A DNA stretch of 64,000 nucleotides, taken from assembly GCA_965226245.1 (NCBI GenBank), contig CBDDCL010000015.1, forward strand, positions 3,534,001 through 3,598,000, read 5' to 3'. The translations under genes and the position numbers were made by a program. Below the pieces are notes generated by a model. It was given only the letters and a program-made list of their open reading frames with translations. It searched no databases and was not told the DNA's origin. Source of the stretch: CBDCYS01 sp965226245 (GTDB taxonomy: Bacteria > Acidobacteriota > Terriglobia > Bryobacterales > UBA6623). Positions 34,433 through 42,845 of the stretch are shown here, in pieces; within the stretch, counting starts at the first letter, position 1; each line of letters opens with the position of its first letter.

Positions 34433-34535
34433 AGAGGAAGGTCTAGTACTGTTGTTTTACTAAGGGTATACTATTCTAGCTGCGACGGCAAGCCTGTGCT
34501 ACATAAAAATCACAGCGTCAACAACTTAGACAACA

Positions 34536-35609
34536 ATGATTGAGGAACAGATTGGTTCCGCTACTAATCCGCATGCGCATGATCCGCTGGTCACGGTGGT
34601 CGTCGTCAATCGGGACCGCCGTGAATTGCTGCGGGCCTGCCTGCGATCCATCGCCAAGCAAGTTTACCAAAATGTAGAGGTCATTGTCGTGGATAACGGG
34701 TCGAGGGACCGTTCCGGAACAGTGACCCGTGAGAAAGAGTTCTCTCAGCTTCCGATCCGCTTGATTAAGAACCTCAACAATCGGGGATTTTGCGCTGCAA
34801 ACAATCAGGCTTTGCGATTTGCGCGGGGCGAATACGTGGCCCTGCTCAACAACGATGCGGAAGCGCATAAGGATTGGCTGAAAGCGCTTGTCAGGGCCCT
34901 CGAAGCGAACCCCGAGTTCGGAATGGCCGCCTCGAAGATCCTCCTTCACGGTGATCGGAGCGTCATCGATAAAGCCAGCCACCTGATCTACCCAGACGGG
35001 CAAAACCGCGGGCGCGGAACGGGCGAGCAAGACAGGGGCCAATATGACCGCATGGAGGAGGCAGCTTGGCCGGATGGTTGCGCGGCCTTCTACCGGCGCG
35101 CCCTGTTTGAGCATGTCGGCGGTTTTGATGAGGACTTCTTCGCCTACGGGGACGATGCGGAGCTGGGGCTTAGGGCCCGCATCGCCGGTTGGCGATGTCT
35201 TTATGTCCCTTCGGCCCTCGCTTTTCATCACGGCGCCGCAACGCTGGGAGCTCATTCGGAACGGCGCTTGTTTCTGATTGAGAGAAACCGCTCCTGGCTG
35301 GCCGCCAAACTTTTTCCGTGGAGAATGCTATTGCTCAGCCCGCTCTATTTTTCGTTTCGGGCGCTGGCAACCGGCTTTGCGGCCGTATTGGGCCGGGGCG
35401 AGGGAAGCCAAGCCGTCTCTTCAATTTCCTTTTACGGACTGCTAAAATGCGTGCTCGCGGCGAACCTAGCCGCCATTGCCGGATTGCCCATGATGCTCAG
35501 AAAGAGGCGCACGATTGAGCCGCTGCGAAAGCTGTCTCCTTCAGCGGTAGGGAAAACCATCCGGAAATTCCAGATCCCTCTGGCGGACTTGGTCCTGAAG
35601 GTGCGATAA
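34536..35609 (+). CDS. Family 2 glycosyltransferase (WbbL/rhamnosyltransferase-like)
   Basis: 357 residues. GT-A core: VTVVVVNRDRRELLRACLRS, VIVVDNGSRDRSG, NRGFCAANNQALRFARGEYV and LLNNDAEAHKDWL (the DxD equivalent NND). DGCAAFYRRALFEHVGGFDE and YGDDAELGLRARIAGWRC follow as in O-antigen rhamnosyltransferases. The C-terminus has hydrophobic segments (LLLSPLYFSFRALATGFAAV). First gene of a plus-strand operon with the methyltransferase and M28 peptidase genes; the stop is directly followed by the next GTG start. The related GT2 at 51605 has the same layout. Confidence 0.9.
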   Translation: MIEEQIGSATNPHAHDPLVTVVVVNRDRRELLRACLRSIAKQVYQNVEVIVVDNGSRDRSGTVTREKEFSQLPIRLIKNLNNRGFCAANNQALRFARGEYVALLNNDAEAHKDWLKALVRALEANPEFGMAASKILLHGDRSVIDKASHLIYPDGQNRGRGTGEQDRGQYDRMEEAAWPDGCAAFYRRALFEHVGGFDEDFFAYGDDAELGLRARIAGWRCLYVPSALAFHHGAATLGAHSERRLFLIERNRSWLAAKLFPWRMLLLSPLYFSFRALATGFAAVLGRGEGSQAVSSISFYGLLKCVLAANLAAIAGLPMMLRKRRTIEPLRKLSPSAVGKTIRKFQIPLADLVLKVR

Positions 35610-36593
35610 GTGGCATACTCCAGCTACCCCGCTGGGCCCCAAGGCAGCGCAAATCGCTGCCCGCGGTGTGACGGTGAATCCTATTTGATCCTATTTCGTG
35701 CTTCGGATCGCTTGTACGAAACCAAGGCCCCGACCTTCCATGTCGTCGAGTGCAGTTCCTGCCGGTTGATGCGCCTCTACCCGACTCCCACGGCGGCTGA
35801 GGTGAGAAATTTTTACCCCGACAGTTACTGGTGGGAAGCTGACTCGTCGGCGTCCGGACGACTAGCGGAACTCTACCGGCAGTTCGTCCTTGGCGACCAC
35901 GTTCGATTCATTACCGGCCATGGCAAACTCGCCGCGCCCGTACTCGACGTCGGTTGCGGTGGAGGCTCCCTCGTGCGGGCGTTGAGAACGCATGGCGTCA
36001 GTGCGGTTGGCCTCGACGTTTCACCAACGGCGGCAAGCATGTCGCGGATTCAGGGACATTCCCTGGCGGTCTGTGGGGCTTTGCCGTTTGCACCATTCCG
36101 GCCGCATAGCTTCAGCGCCGTTACTCTTCTTCACGTCCTCGAACATGCGCCAGACCCAGCGGCTCTTTTGCTGGCGATTGATGACTTGCTCGTCCCTGGC
36201 GGAAAGCTGATCGTCCAGGTTCCCAACGCAGACTCCTGGCAGTTTCTGCTGCTGGGGAAGCTCTGGAGCGGGCTTGACATGCCGAGGCACCTGATTCATT
36301 TCCGGGCCGGAGATTTAGAATCCTTGCTCGAGGCATGCGGGTTTAGCGTTCTCCGGCGAAAATTCTTTTCGCTGCGGGACAACCCCGCGAGTCTTGCCAC
36401 GAGTCTATGTCCGCGCTTGGAGCCGGTTGTCCGCCGCGTGCGGGGGCTCGAGGAATCCAGCTCAATCCGTTTGCTCAAAGACGCTCTTTATGCGTCACTT
36501 GTCGTTGCGGCGATTCCATTGACATTGGTCGAGGCCGCGAGTGGCGCGGGGGCGACAGTGATGTTCGAAGCAATGCGCGCGGAGGAAGTGTAG
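35610..36593 (+). CDS. Class I SAM-dependent methyltransferase with N-terminal zinc ribbon
   Basis: 327 residues. N-terminal Cys motif CPRCDGESYLI and CSSCRLMRLYPTPT form a four-cysteine zinc ribbon (residues 14-60) typical of sugar methyltransferases next to glycosyltransferases. The SAM site is APVLDVGCGGGSLVRALRTH; VGLDVSP and ALPFAPFRPHSFSAVTLLHV are motifs II and III, and IVQVPNADS follows. A hydrophobic C-terminal helix (YASLVVAAIPLTLVEAASG) may sit on the membrane. GTG 35610 begins right at the upstream stop (TAAGTG), so translation is coupled. It probably methylates a sugar in the glycan made by this locus. Confidence 0.88.
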   Translation: MAYSSYPAGPQGSANRCPRCDGESYLILFRASDRLYETKAPTFHVVECSSCRLMRLYPTPTAAEVRNFYPDSYWWEADSSASGRLAELYRQFVLGDHVRFITGHGKLAAPVLDVGCGGGSLVRALRTHGVSAVGLDVSPTAASMSRIQGHSLAVCGALPFAPFRPHSFSAVTLLHVLEHAPDPAALLLAIDDLLVPGGKLIVQVPNADSWQFLLLGKLWSGLDMPRHLIHFRAGDLESLLEACGFSVLRRKFFSLRDNPASLATSLCPRLEPVVRRVRGLEESSSIRLLKDALYASLVVAAIPLTLVEAASGAGATVMFEAMRAEEV

Positions 36594-37571
36594 GTGAGTG
36601 GGCTTCTGATGGCCGGACGCGCGCGGGGCTTCTCGCTTCCGTTTCGTGAACCTCAGCCCATGCCGGCGGGCGAAAGGCTGGCCACTTCGCTGCTAGTCCT
36701 CGTACTTACCGGCGCGAGTTGCGCCGCGCAACCTCCGCCGGCAAACTTTCAGAAAGCCGGAGAGGCTGCTTTGCTGTGGGTCGAGCACCTGGTGTCGCTG
36801 GGTCCGAGGCCCGCCGGAAGCCCCGCGCAGCAAAAGCAACAGGAAGTGATCGTCGGCGAACTGCGGTCGCTGGACCTGCAGGTGGTGGAGCACGACTTTG
36901 TCGCTCAGACTCCCAAGGGCAGTGTCCCTATGATGAACATCATTGCGAAGCTGCCGGGGGAAGGAAACCGGGTCGTCGTGGTGTCAGGGCATTACGACAC
37001 CTTTCACAGGCCCGGGTTGCATTTCGTTGGCGCCAACGATGGCGGCTCCTCCGCGGCCTTTCTCCTTGCGTTGGCTCGCGTGCTCGCCGCACGCCCCCTC
37101 AAAGACAACGTGTGGCTGGTGTTTTTTGACGGCGAAGAATCGTTCGTGAGCTGGAGAAACAACGACCACACCTACGGCAGCCGCCGGCTGGCCTCGCAGT
37201 GGCAATCCGATGGGACGGCGAGCCGCATCAAAGCGCTGTTGAACGTTGACATGATCGGGGACCAGAACCTGCAGCTCACCCCGGAACAGTATTCAACCGC
37301 CTGGCTGACGGAGCTGGTAGCGAGTACGGCAGGCAAGCTCGGTTACGGCTCGATTTTCGCTTTGCGGAGGCCTGCTTACATCGAGGACGATCATGTCCCG
37401 TTTCTCGAGGCGGGGATTGATGCGGCGGACTTGATCGACTTCGACTACGGCCCGTCCAACCGCTATTGGCACAGCGAGTAAGACACCGTCGACAAGCTGA
37501 GCGCCCAGAGCCTGGGAACGATGTTGCACATCATCACCGAAACCCTCCGAGAGTTGGAAGCGGTTCCCTAA
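36594..37571 (+). pseudogene. M28-family metallopeptidase (glutaminyl-cyclase-like) with premature stop
   Basis: Frame 36594-37481 encodes 295 residues: a lipoprotein/signal-like segment (SLLVLVLTGASCAAQ, best starting at ATG 36660), then VVVSGHYDT (zinc His), GANDGGSSAAFLLALARVLA (Asp bridge), VFFDGEESF (catalytic Glu-Glu), VDMIGD, and VPFLEAGIDAADLIDFDYG. At 37479-37481 the TAA sits in HSE*DTVDKLSAQSL, where relatives read W-H-T-x-D-T. The same frame runs on for 29 more codons (SLGTMLHIITETLRELE) to TAA 37569-37571. One C-to-T change of CAA would explain it. The last zinc histidine precedes the stop, so partial activity cannot be excluded. Last gene of its operon. Confidence 0.8.
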
Positions 37572-37607
37572 CTAAACTCTAATTCAGAGCTGCGCAATTC
37601 CTCATTC

Positions 37608-38015
37608 TCAAAAGACAGCGCGAAACCCTTCCTGCGAGAAGTGGCGGTCGTGGGTCAGGACATCGGAGATGCCCGCTTGCCGCATCGTGTGCATCGAGAT
37701 GCAGTCGGTCAAGCTGTAGAGCTTGTCCGGGCGTGATTCGTACAGCTCCAATCCGGATAGGAACGAATCGCGGCTCTGGGCGACGACTTGGATGTCCGGA
37801 TCGTCGAGGATGCTTCGTACCCACCGCGCGGCGATTTCGCGCAGACTTCTGTCACGCACTCCAAACTGAGTTGCGAATTCCACGAGGACTTCATCCGTGG
37901 TAACAAGCCGCGTGCCCTGCAAGGAGGCATCCAATTCGCGGGCGGCTCGATGCCACTGGTCTTGCGGGTCCGCCGGAGCCGTCCAGAAGAACGTGTCGGC
38001 GAACAGTTCTTTCAT
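37608..38015 (-). CDS. PIN-domain toxin of a type II toxin-antitoxin pair (VapC-like)
   Basis: 135-residue PIN nuclease: FADTFFW (first Asp, residue 6), TTDEVLVEFAT (Glu), YSLTDCISMHTMRQAG (Asp) and LTHDRHFSQEGF (Asp). VapC toxins cleave RNA with Mg2+. The start overlaps the stop of the antitoxin gene by 4 bp (ATGA), giving the usual antitoxin-toxin operon read on the minus strand. The length is normal. Confidence 0.9.
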   Translation of the reverse strand: MKELFADTFFWTAPADPQDQWHRAARELDASLQGTRLVTTDEVLVEFATQFGVRDRSLREIAARWVRSILDDPDIQVVAQSRDSFLSGLELYESRPDKLYSLTDCISMHTMRQAGISDVLTHDRHFSQEGFRAVF

Positions 38016-38308
38016 GAAAACTTCTTGGGAACTCCGTAGATATAGTGGTCGTGTTCGGCCGCGAAGTCAGGCGGCAACTCGCGCAGCGCCTGTTGGACGT
38101 GTGCGGGAGCCTGCCGGCGAATTTCTTCAAAGCGTTCGGAGATAGGCCGGCGATGCTTCAAGCTCCGCGGCGGCGCCGTGACCACATCTCCGCTGCCCTC
38201 AAGCGTCTCTTGCAAGACTTTGGCAACGTAGGTGTCGGCATCAAGACCGCGCTGTTCCGCTTCGCGCTGAACGCGGCGTTCAAGCTCCGGGGAAAGATCA
38301 ATGCTCAT
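38012..38308 (-). CDS. Antitoxin of the VapBC-like pair
   Basis: 98 residues beginning MSIDLSPELERRVQREAEQR, a ribbon-helix-helix-like DNA-binding N-terminus (residues 1-45, with GLDADTYVAKVLQETL). A charged C-terminal tail (ISERFEEIRRQAPAHVQQAL) should bind and block the toxin. The tail end HDHYIYGVPKKFS is typical of chromosomal antitoxins paired with PIN toxins. Such antitoxins usually repress their own operon; no clear operator is identified in 38309-38340. Confidence 0.85.
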   Translation of the reverse strand: MSIDLSPELERRVQREAEQRGLDADTYVAKVLQETLEGSGDVVTAPPRSLKHRRPISERFEEIRRQAPAHVQQALRELPPDFAAEHDHYIYGVPKKFS

Positions 38309-38473
38309 GAGTCAGGACGCTCTCAACTGTAAGTTTAGCTCACGAAATCGGGGGCAGGGTCACTGCGGGACTGAAATCTGATGCCGCAGCCAACAGCGAC
38401 GCTCATTGCTTCCCCCTCCCATATTCCCGTAGCACAGGGTTCGCAGAGACCCCTGCGACATTCTTCTACGGCA

Positions 38474-38520
38474 GCTCTCGTCGAAGCGGCCTAACCCCTC
38501 ACTGACGGTCGGGGCTCCGG
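38474..38520 (+). repeat. Dispersed repeat family A, partial copy at a gene 3' end
   Basis: CGAAGCGGCCTAACCCCTCA then CTGACGGTCGGGGCTCCGG. It is the reverse orientation of the repeat edge seen at 4146 and directly abuts the stop of the minus-strand gene at 38521. Confidence 0.7.
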
Positions 38521-40164
38521 TCACGGCTCGGTTGGATCCAGCGCATCCACCGCGAAGACCTCGTAGATAATCCTCCCCTGCCGATCCGCGATCTCTCGCT
38601 TCAAGCGCGGCTCATACCCCAGCCGCCGCGCGGTTTGATGGAAAACCTCGCGCATTTGTGGAAACGGATTCGGCTGGTCTGCCGCGAAGAGCACAAACAG
38701 GCTTTCGGGTCTCGGTATCCATTGCTCCAGCTTTTCAAGCGGATCCTCGGGGCTGCGATGTGGCTGGGGCGCTTCCGCCAACGGCAGCCGGTCTTTCGAA
38801 AGAAGACGCAGTTGCGTAAAAACACCCCACTGCACGGCGACAACGTGCCGCGGCTGCTCTGATTCGAGATAGTCATCGAGTTCGTAGATTGCTTCGGACC
38901 AAACCGTGCTGCCGCCGTATCTCAGCATGACGTCGTACTGCTGCAGCAAGCTGTTGAGGTTCACGAGTGTCAAAACCGCCACGAAAACGGCGCCCGCAGC
39001 CGTAGCGGCAAGTGTTATCGAGAAGCGCTCACCCAGCCTTTGCGCGCCGGCCACGATTCCCGCGGCAAGAAAAATTTGCGCGAACGGATAGATGAGCGTG
39101 ATGTGATGCACCGACCCAATCGACTGAATGGGAAACATCGCCGCCAGAGTGAATATGCAAAACAACAGCGAAAACAGCAGGCCTTGGCGATGCCGAGACC
39201 GCAGCGACAACGGCAGCAACAGCAATGCCAACGCGAGCGCCGGAATCATCCACGTGCGCTGGACTTCTCTGCCGTTGGCGGAACCCAGTGGCAGCCAGAC
39301 CGGCGAATCGGCCGCGGAATCAGGCTCGACGCCCTCGTTTTCTCTGGCCAGCCAAGTGACCACGGACGTTCCCTCTAAGGAGGCACGAAGCATGTTGTAC
39401 TTCGCCTTGTAGCGGTCTGTGTCTGTTACGAAATCGAGTGCGCTTGACGCCCGCGGAGCCCGAACGGTTGGGTACCACCAGAAGGGCAGGGAGCCAATAC
39501 CAAATGCGAGCAGGGCGGGCACTGCCCATTTGTTTCGCAAACCTTTGATCAAGTGGCGCGGAAAGACACAAACGGTTGCCGCCGCCAGCCCGAACAGCAA
39601 GAACAGAAACGTGGCTTTATCGAATACCCCAATCCCAAACAACAGGAAGGCCACGATCGCCTGCCAGGCGGCCCCCTGCCGCACCCAGCGCAGCACAAGC
39701 AGGCATCCCAGCATCAATAGCAATCGCTGAATCACCACCGGACCCCAGTCCAGACGAGTGGTGAGGACAAAGAGAGGGTCACTCGCGGCGAGCCAAGTTG
39801 CCGCCAGAGCGATCCGCCAGCCGAACGCGCGGCGGGCAAAACAAAACGTCAGCCACAACGTCACCGCGCCCAACAAAAGAACAGGGATGCGCACCGACGC
39901 CGCCGAAGCCGGGGCAACCGCCAGCACCGCCTTGTAAAGCCACCCCTTGAGCGCCCCCAAATAGGGCATGATCAGCACGCAAACCGGATCTCCCAACACG
40001 CCTGTGTGCCAAACGCCGGCTCGAGACGGATCGGAATACGTCGCGTGTACGAAGAGCGCCTCGTCGTACTGCAAACCGGGGTATTCGATCCAAAGACCGC
40101 CCGCGAGCAGAAACACGAGCAGCGCCAAGGCGGCGAGGATCCGTGCCCAGCGGGGAGTGTCCAT
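38521..40164 (-). CDS. Integral-membrane glycosyltransferase (GT39-like)
   Basis: 547 residues with about ten helices (ILAALALLVFLLAGGLWI, AIVAFLLFGIGVFDKATF, SITLAATAAGAVFVAVLTLV). The first loop has the acidic pair PGLQYDEALFVHATYSD and later DWGPVVIQRLLLM, the pattern of GT-C dolichyl/polyprenyl-phosphate sugar transferases. A soluble C-terminal domain follows. It stands alone, between the VapBC pair and the 109-bp palindromic repeat; the acceptor is unknown. ATG 40164 gives a positively charged start before helix 1 (MDTPRWAR). Confidence 0.8.
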   Translation of the reverse strand: MDTPRWARILAALALLVFLLAGGLWIEYPGLQYDEALFVHATYSDPSRAGVWHTGVLGDPVCVLIMPYLGALKGWLYKAVLAVAPASAASVRIPVLLLGAVTLWLTFCFARRAFGWRIALAATWLAASDPLFVLTTRLDWGPVVIQRLLLMLGCLLVLRWVRQGAAWQAIVAFLLFGIGVFDKATFLFLLFGLAAATVCVFPRHLIKGLRNKWAVPALLAFGIGSLPFWWYPTVRAPRASSALDFVTDTDRYKAKYNMLRASLEGTSVVTWLARENEGVEPDSAADSPVWLPLGSANGREVQRTWMIPALALALLLLPLSLRSRHRQGLLFSLLFCIFTLAAMFPIQSIGSVHHITLIYPFAQIFLAAGIVAGAQRLGERFSITLAATAAGAVFVAVLTLVNLNSLLQQYDVMLRYGGSTVWSEAIYELDDYLESEQPRHVVAVQWGVFTQLRLLSKDRLPLAEAPQPHRSPEDPLEKLEQWIPRPESLFVLFAADQPNPFPQMREVFHQTARRLGYEPRLKREIADRQGRIIYEVFAVDALDPTEP

Positions 40165-40234
40165 CTTTCTAGTTTCAATCGCCAGGACGAAACCCAGCGC
40201 ATTTCAGGCGGTCAGCATCGAGCGAGGATTCTCA

Positions 40235-40343
40235 ACAGAGCCGCGCCCGCAAGGGTGCGGTCGAGGGTAGTCGGCGCCTCCGGGCCGCCATCGGAATGCG
40301 GTCACAGCCAGACTTGACCGCACCCTTGCGGGCGCGGCTCTGT
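40235..40343 (+). repeat. 109-bp palindromic dispersed repeat, copy 2
   Basis: Same outer arms as 18868-18976 (ACAGAGCCGCGCCCGCAAGG ... CTCTGT) and the same total length; the middle differs (GGCGCCTCCGGGCC versus TTAGTGCGTCGAGA). It lies between lysA and the membrane glycosyltransferase gene. Confidence 0.85.
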
Positions 40344-40371
40344 TTCGGCCAAACCATGCTTCCGGCGACTT

Positions 40372-41712
40372 TTATCCGCGCACGAATCCGCCGGCTTTAG
40401 TCGGCGGGTGTTCAGCCCGAGCCGACAGCCGTGAACCTCTCACTCCGTCTCTGTCGCCCGCTGTTTCGCCTCGAACCAGGTCTTCGTAGGTTTCCCTTTG
40501 GCGGATAACCTGAAAACCGCCGCCCTGAACCAGAACCTCCGGCGGCCGCGGACGAGAGTTGTAGTTCGAGGCCTGGACGAAACCATAGGCGCCGCAGGTG
40601 CAGATGGCCAGCAGGTCGCCCGGCTGCGCATCGGCCATCTCACGGTCACGCGCCAGGAAATCGCCTGTCTCGCAGACCGGGCCGACAACATCGGCGACGA
40701 TCAGCGAGCCGCTCCGCTTCCTCAGCGGGATGATCTCGTGGTGCGACTGATATAGCGATGGCCGGATCAAGTCGTTCATAGCGGCGTCGACGATGACAAA
40801 TTCCTTCTTGCCGCTTCGCTTGCGGTAGAGGACCTTTGACAGCAGCACGCCCGCTTGGCCCACGATCGAGCGGCCCGGCTCCAGCATCAGCCGCAGTTCC
40901 CTGCCCTGGAGGACGGCGGCCAGCGCCTTTGCGTGCCCCTCGACCGATGGGGTGTTCTCACTGTCGCGGTAGGAGACAGCCAGCCCTCCGCCGAGATCCA
41001 AGTAGCGAATCCTTACCGCAACGCTGGGCAAGCTTTTCGCCAGATCAACAAGAGCTTCCAGCGCCTTGAGAAACGGCCCCGAGTCGAAGATTTGCGAACC
41101 GATGTGGCAGCTCACGCCCTCCAGGTGCAGATAGGGGTTTGAAGCGAACTTTCGGTAAATCCCGAAAGCCTCGTCTCGTCCGACACCAAACTTGTGTTCA
41201 TGTAGTCCCGTGGCGATATAAGGATGTGTTGCGGCGTCAATATCGGGATTGACCCGCAGGGCGACAGCGGGCCGAACACTGCGCTGTTTCGCGATTTCCG
41301 CCAGCAGCGCCAGTTCGGGCTCCGACTCACAATTGAAGTAGCCGACACCGGACTCGAGCGCGTAGTCGATCTCCGAGCGAGTCTTGCCAACTCCGGAGAA
41401 AACCACCTTGGACGGATCTCCGCCCGCCTCGATGACGCGGTAGAGCTCTCCGCCCGAGACGATGTCGAACCCGGCGCCTTCCGCGGCGAGGAGCGACAAC
41501 ACGCCAAGCGACGAATTGGCCTTGACGGCGTAGTGAACCTCGTGGGGGATATCTTGGAGGCTTTGGTCGTAGGCCCGGTAATTGGAAACGATTGCACTGC
41601 CGGAGTAGACGTAGACCGGCGTGCCGAACTGTTCAGCGATGGCGGCGAGCGAGACGTCTTCACAGAGCAAGTGGTCTTGGTGGTAGTTGAATCCGAGAGT
41701 GGGCATGGTCAC
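40372..41712 (-). CDS. lysA: Diaminopimelate decarboxylase
   Basis: 446 residues. Last step of lysine biosynthesis: meso-diaminopimelate to L-lysine, PLP-dependent. HYAVKANSSLGVLSLLAAEG carries the PLP lysine; VFSGVGKTRSEI, CHIGSQIFDSGPF, LDLGGGLAVSYRD (phosphate loop), LEPGRSIVGQAGVLL, GPVCETGDFLARD (active-site cysteine) and ICTCGAYGFVQASNYNSRPR are all in order. The C-terminus runs about 30 residues past the family end (GVRGSRLSARAEHPPTKAGG) into a repeat-like palindrome, so a stop may have been lost. An alternative ATG is at 41706. It follows deoC and a GAF fragment on the minus strand. Confidence 0.94.
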   Translation of the reverse strand: MTMPTLGFNYHQDHLLCEDVSLAAIAEQFGTPVYVYSGSAIVSNYRAYDQSLQDIPHEVHYAVKANSSLGVLSLLAAEGAGFDIVSGGELYRVIEAGGDPSKVVFSGVGKTRSEIDYALESGVGYFNCESEPELALLAEIAKQRSVRPAVALRVNPDIDAATHPYIATGLHEHKFGVGRDEAFGIYRKFASNPYLHLEGVSCHIGSQIFDSGPFLKALEALVDLAKSLPSVAVRIRYLDLGGGLAVSYRDSENTPSVEGHAKALAAVLQGRELRLMLEPGRSIVGQAGVLLSKVLYRKRSGKKEFVIVDAAMNDLIRPSLYQSHHEIIPLRKRSGSLIVADVVGPVCETGDFLARDREMADAQPGDLLAICTCGAYGFVQASNYNSRPRPPEVLVQGGGFQVIRQRETYEDLVRGETAGDRDGVRGSRLSARAEHPPTKAGGFVRG

Positions 41713-41751
41713 TGCAAGAAAAACCCGGTCAGCGACCCCGCGAAGGGCCGC

Positions 41752-41952
41752 TCATTGCCCGGCCCCTTCGCCCTCGCTCTTCAATAAGACCGCGAATATT
41801 CGGTGGTCGCCGACCTTGCGTACCAGCTCGCGGAGCGCCTCCAGAAGCTTGTCGAGATTCGTGGTGTATCTGGCCGCGATCTCTGAAGCTTCGACGAGGA
41901 TTTCGAGCGTTTCGGCCTCTTGCTGGACCGCTGCCGTGAATGGGGACGGCAT
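41752..41952 (-). pseudogene. Truncated GAF-domain protein (N-terminal stub of an RsbU-like phosphatase)
   Basis: ATG 41952 gives 66 residues: FTAAVQQEAETLEILVEASE, NLDKLLEALRELVRKVGDHR, IFAVLLKSEGEGAG. This is the first third of a GAF domain, as found at the N-terminus of RsbU-type PP2C phosphatases (A-x-x-E-A-E-T-L-E-I-L-x-E-A-S). It then stops, and lysA begins 40 bp on. No remaining GAF or phosphatase sequence is seen. It starts 2 bp after the deoC stop. It is either a relic or a short expressed peptide. Confidence 0.55.
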
Positions 41953-41954
41953 GG

Positions 41955-42845
41955 TTACCCCGTGCCCCCGGTTGGAATTCCCGCGGCCGCTGCCTGTTCG
42001 ACGATGCGGACGCCGGACGACGCGCCGATGCGGGTGGCGCCGGAGCGCATCATCAATTCCATGCGCTGGTAGGAGTTGATGCCGCCGGCGGCCTTGATCC
42101 CCATCTCGCCGCCGACCACACGGTGCATGAGAGAGACATCCGCTGGATCGGCGCCGGCGGCACCGAAACCGGTCGAGGTCTTGACGAAATCCGCCCCGGC
42201 CAGCTTGGCGAGCACGCAAGCGGTTATCTTTTGCTGCTCTTTGAGCGAGCCCGTTTCGAGAATGACTTTGACAACGGCGCTGGCTTGGTGAACAAGTTCC
42301 GCGAGACAGCGGATATCCGTGAACACCAGGTCTTCGTTGCCGGACTTCAGGGCTCCGACATTGATGACCATGTCCAGTTCTTCGGCTCCCAGCTTGAGGG
42401 CTTGCTCGGCTTCAGAACACTTCACGGGCGTCAACGAGGCCCCGTGCGGGAAGCCAATCACGGTGCATGTCTTGACGCTCGAACTCCGCAGTTCCCGGAC
42501 CGCTCTCGCCACCCAGGTGGGCTGGATGCAAACAGTCGCGAAGCGGTATTTTCGCGCCCCGGCGCAGAGCTCGATGATCTCGGCTTCGCAAGCATCAGGG
42601 CGCAGCAGGGTGTGGTCGATGAGGCTGGCGACGCCCTCTTTGGGTGGCGCCCAATCGGGGCAAGCTACGGCGGTTTCCGCAAGAGCCTGAGGCAGCGAGG
42701 CAGGCGTCCCGGCACCATTCGCCGGGGGCTCGCAGCCGCGCAACGCCCCGGCAGAACCGGCGCCATTGGCAGGCACGTGGCCCAATTTCGCGAGCAGTTC
42801 GTCGCCAACCAGGCGGACGATTTCATCGAGTTCGTGCTGCGTCAT
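41955..42845 (-). CDS. deoC: Deoxyribose-phosphate aldolase with N-terminal encapsulation-peptide-like extension
   Basis: 296 residues. Residues about 75-290 are a full DeoC: SLIDHTLLRPDACEAEI, YRFATVCIQPTWVARAVREL, VIGFPHGASLTPVKCSEAEQ, ELDMVINVGALKSG (catalytic Asp), DFVKTSTGFG (Schiff-base lysine), MGIKAAGGINSY (second lysine). It splits deoxyribose-5-phosphate into glyceraldehyde-3-P and acetaldehyde. The first 22 residues (TQHELDEIVRLVGDELLAKL) form an amphipathic helix followed by a 45-residue Gly/Ala/Pro linker, as in cargo enzymes of bacterial microcompartments. No shell genes are in the window. It is the first gene before the GAF stub and lysA. Confidence 0.93.
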   Translation of the reverse strand: MTQHELDEIVRLVGDELLAKLGHVPANGAGSAGALRGCEPPANGAGTPASLPQALAETAVACPDWAPPKEGVASLIDHTLLRPDACEAEIIELCAGARKYRFATVCIQPTWVARAVRELRSSSVKTCTVIGFPHGASLTPVKCSEAEQALKLGAEELDMVINVGALKSGNEDLVFTDIRCLAELVHQASAVVKVILETGSLKEQQKITACVLAKLAGADFVKTSTGFGAAGADPADVSLMHRVVGGEMGIKAAGGINSYQRMELMMRSGATRIGASSGVRIVEQAAAAGIPTGGTG

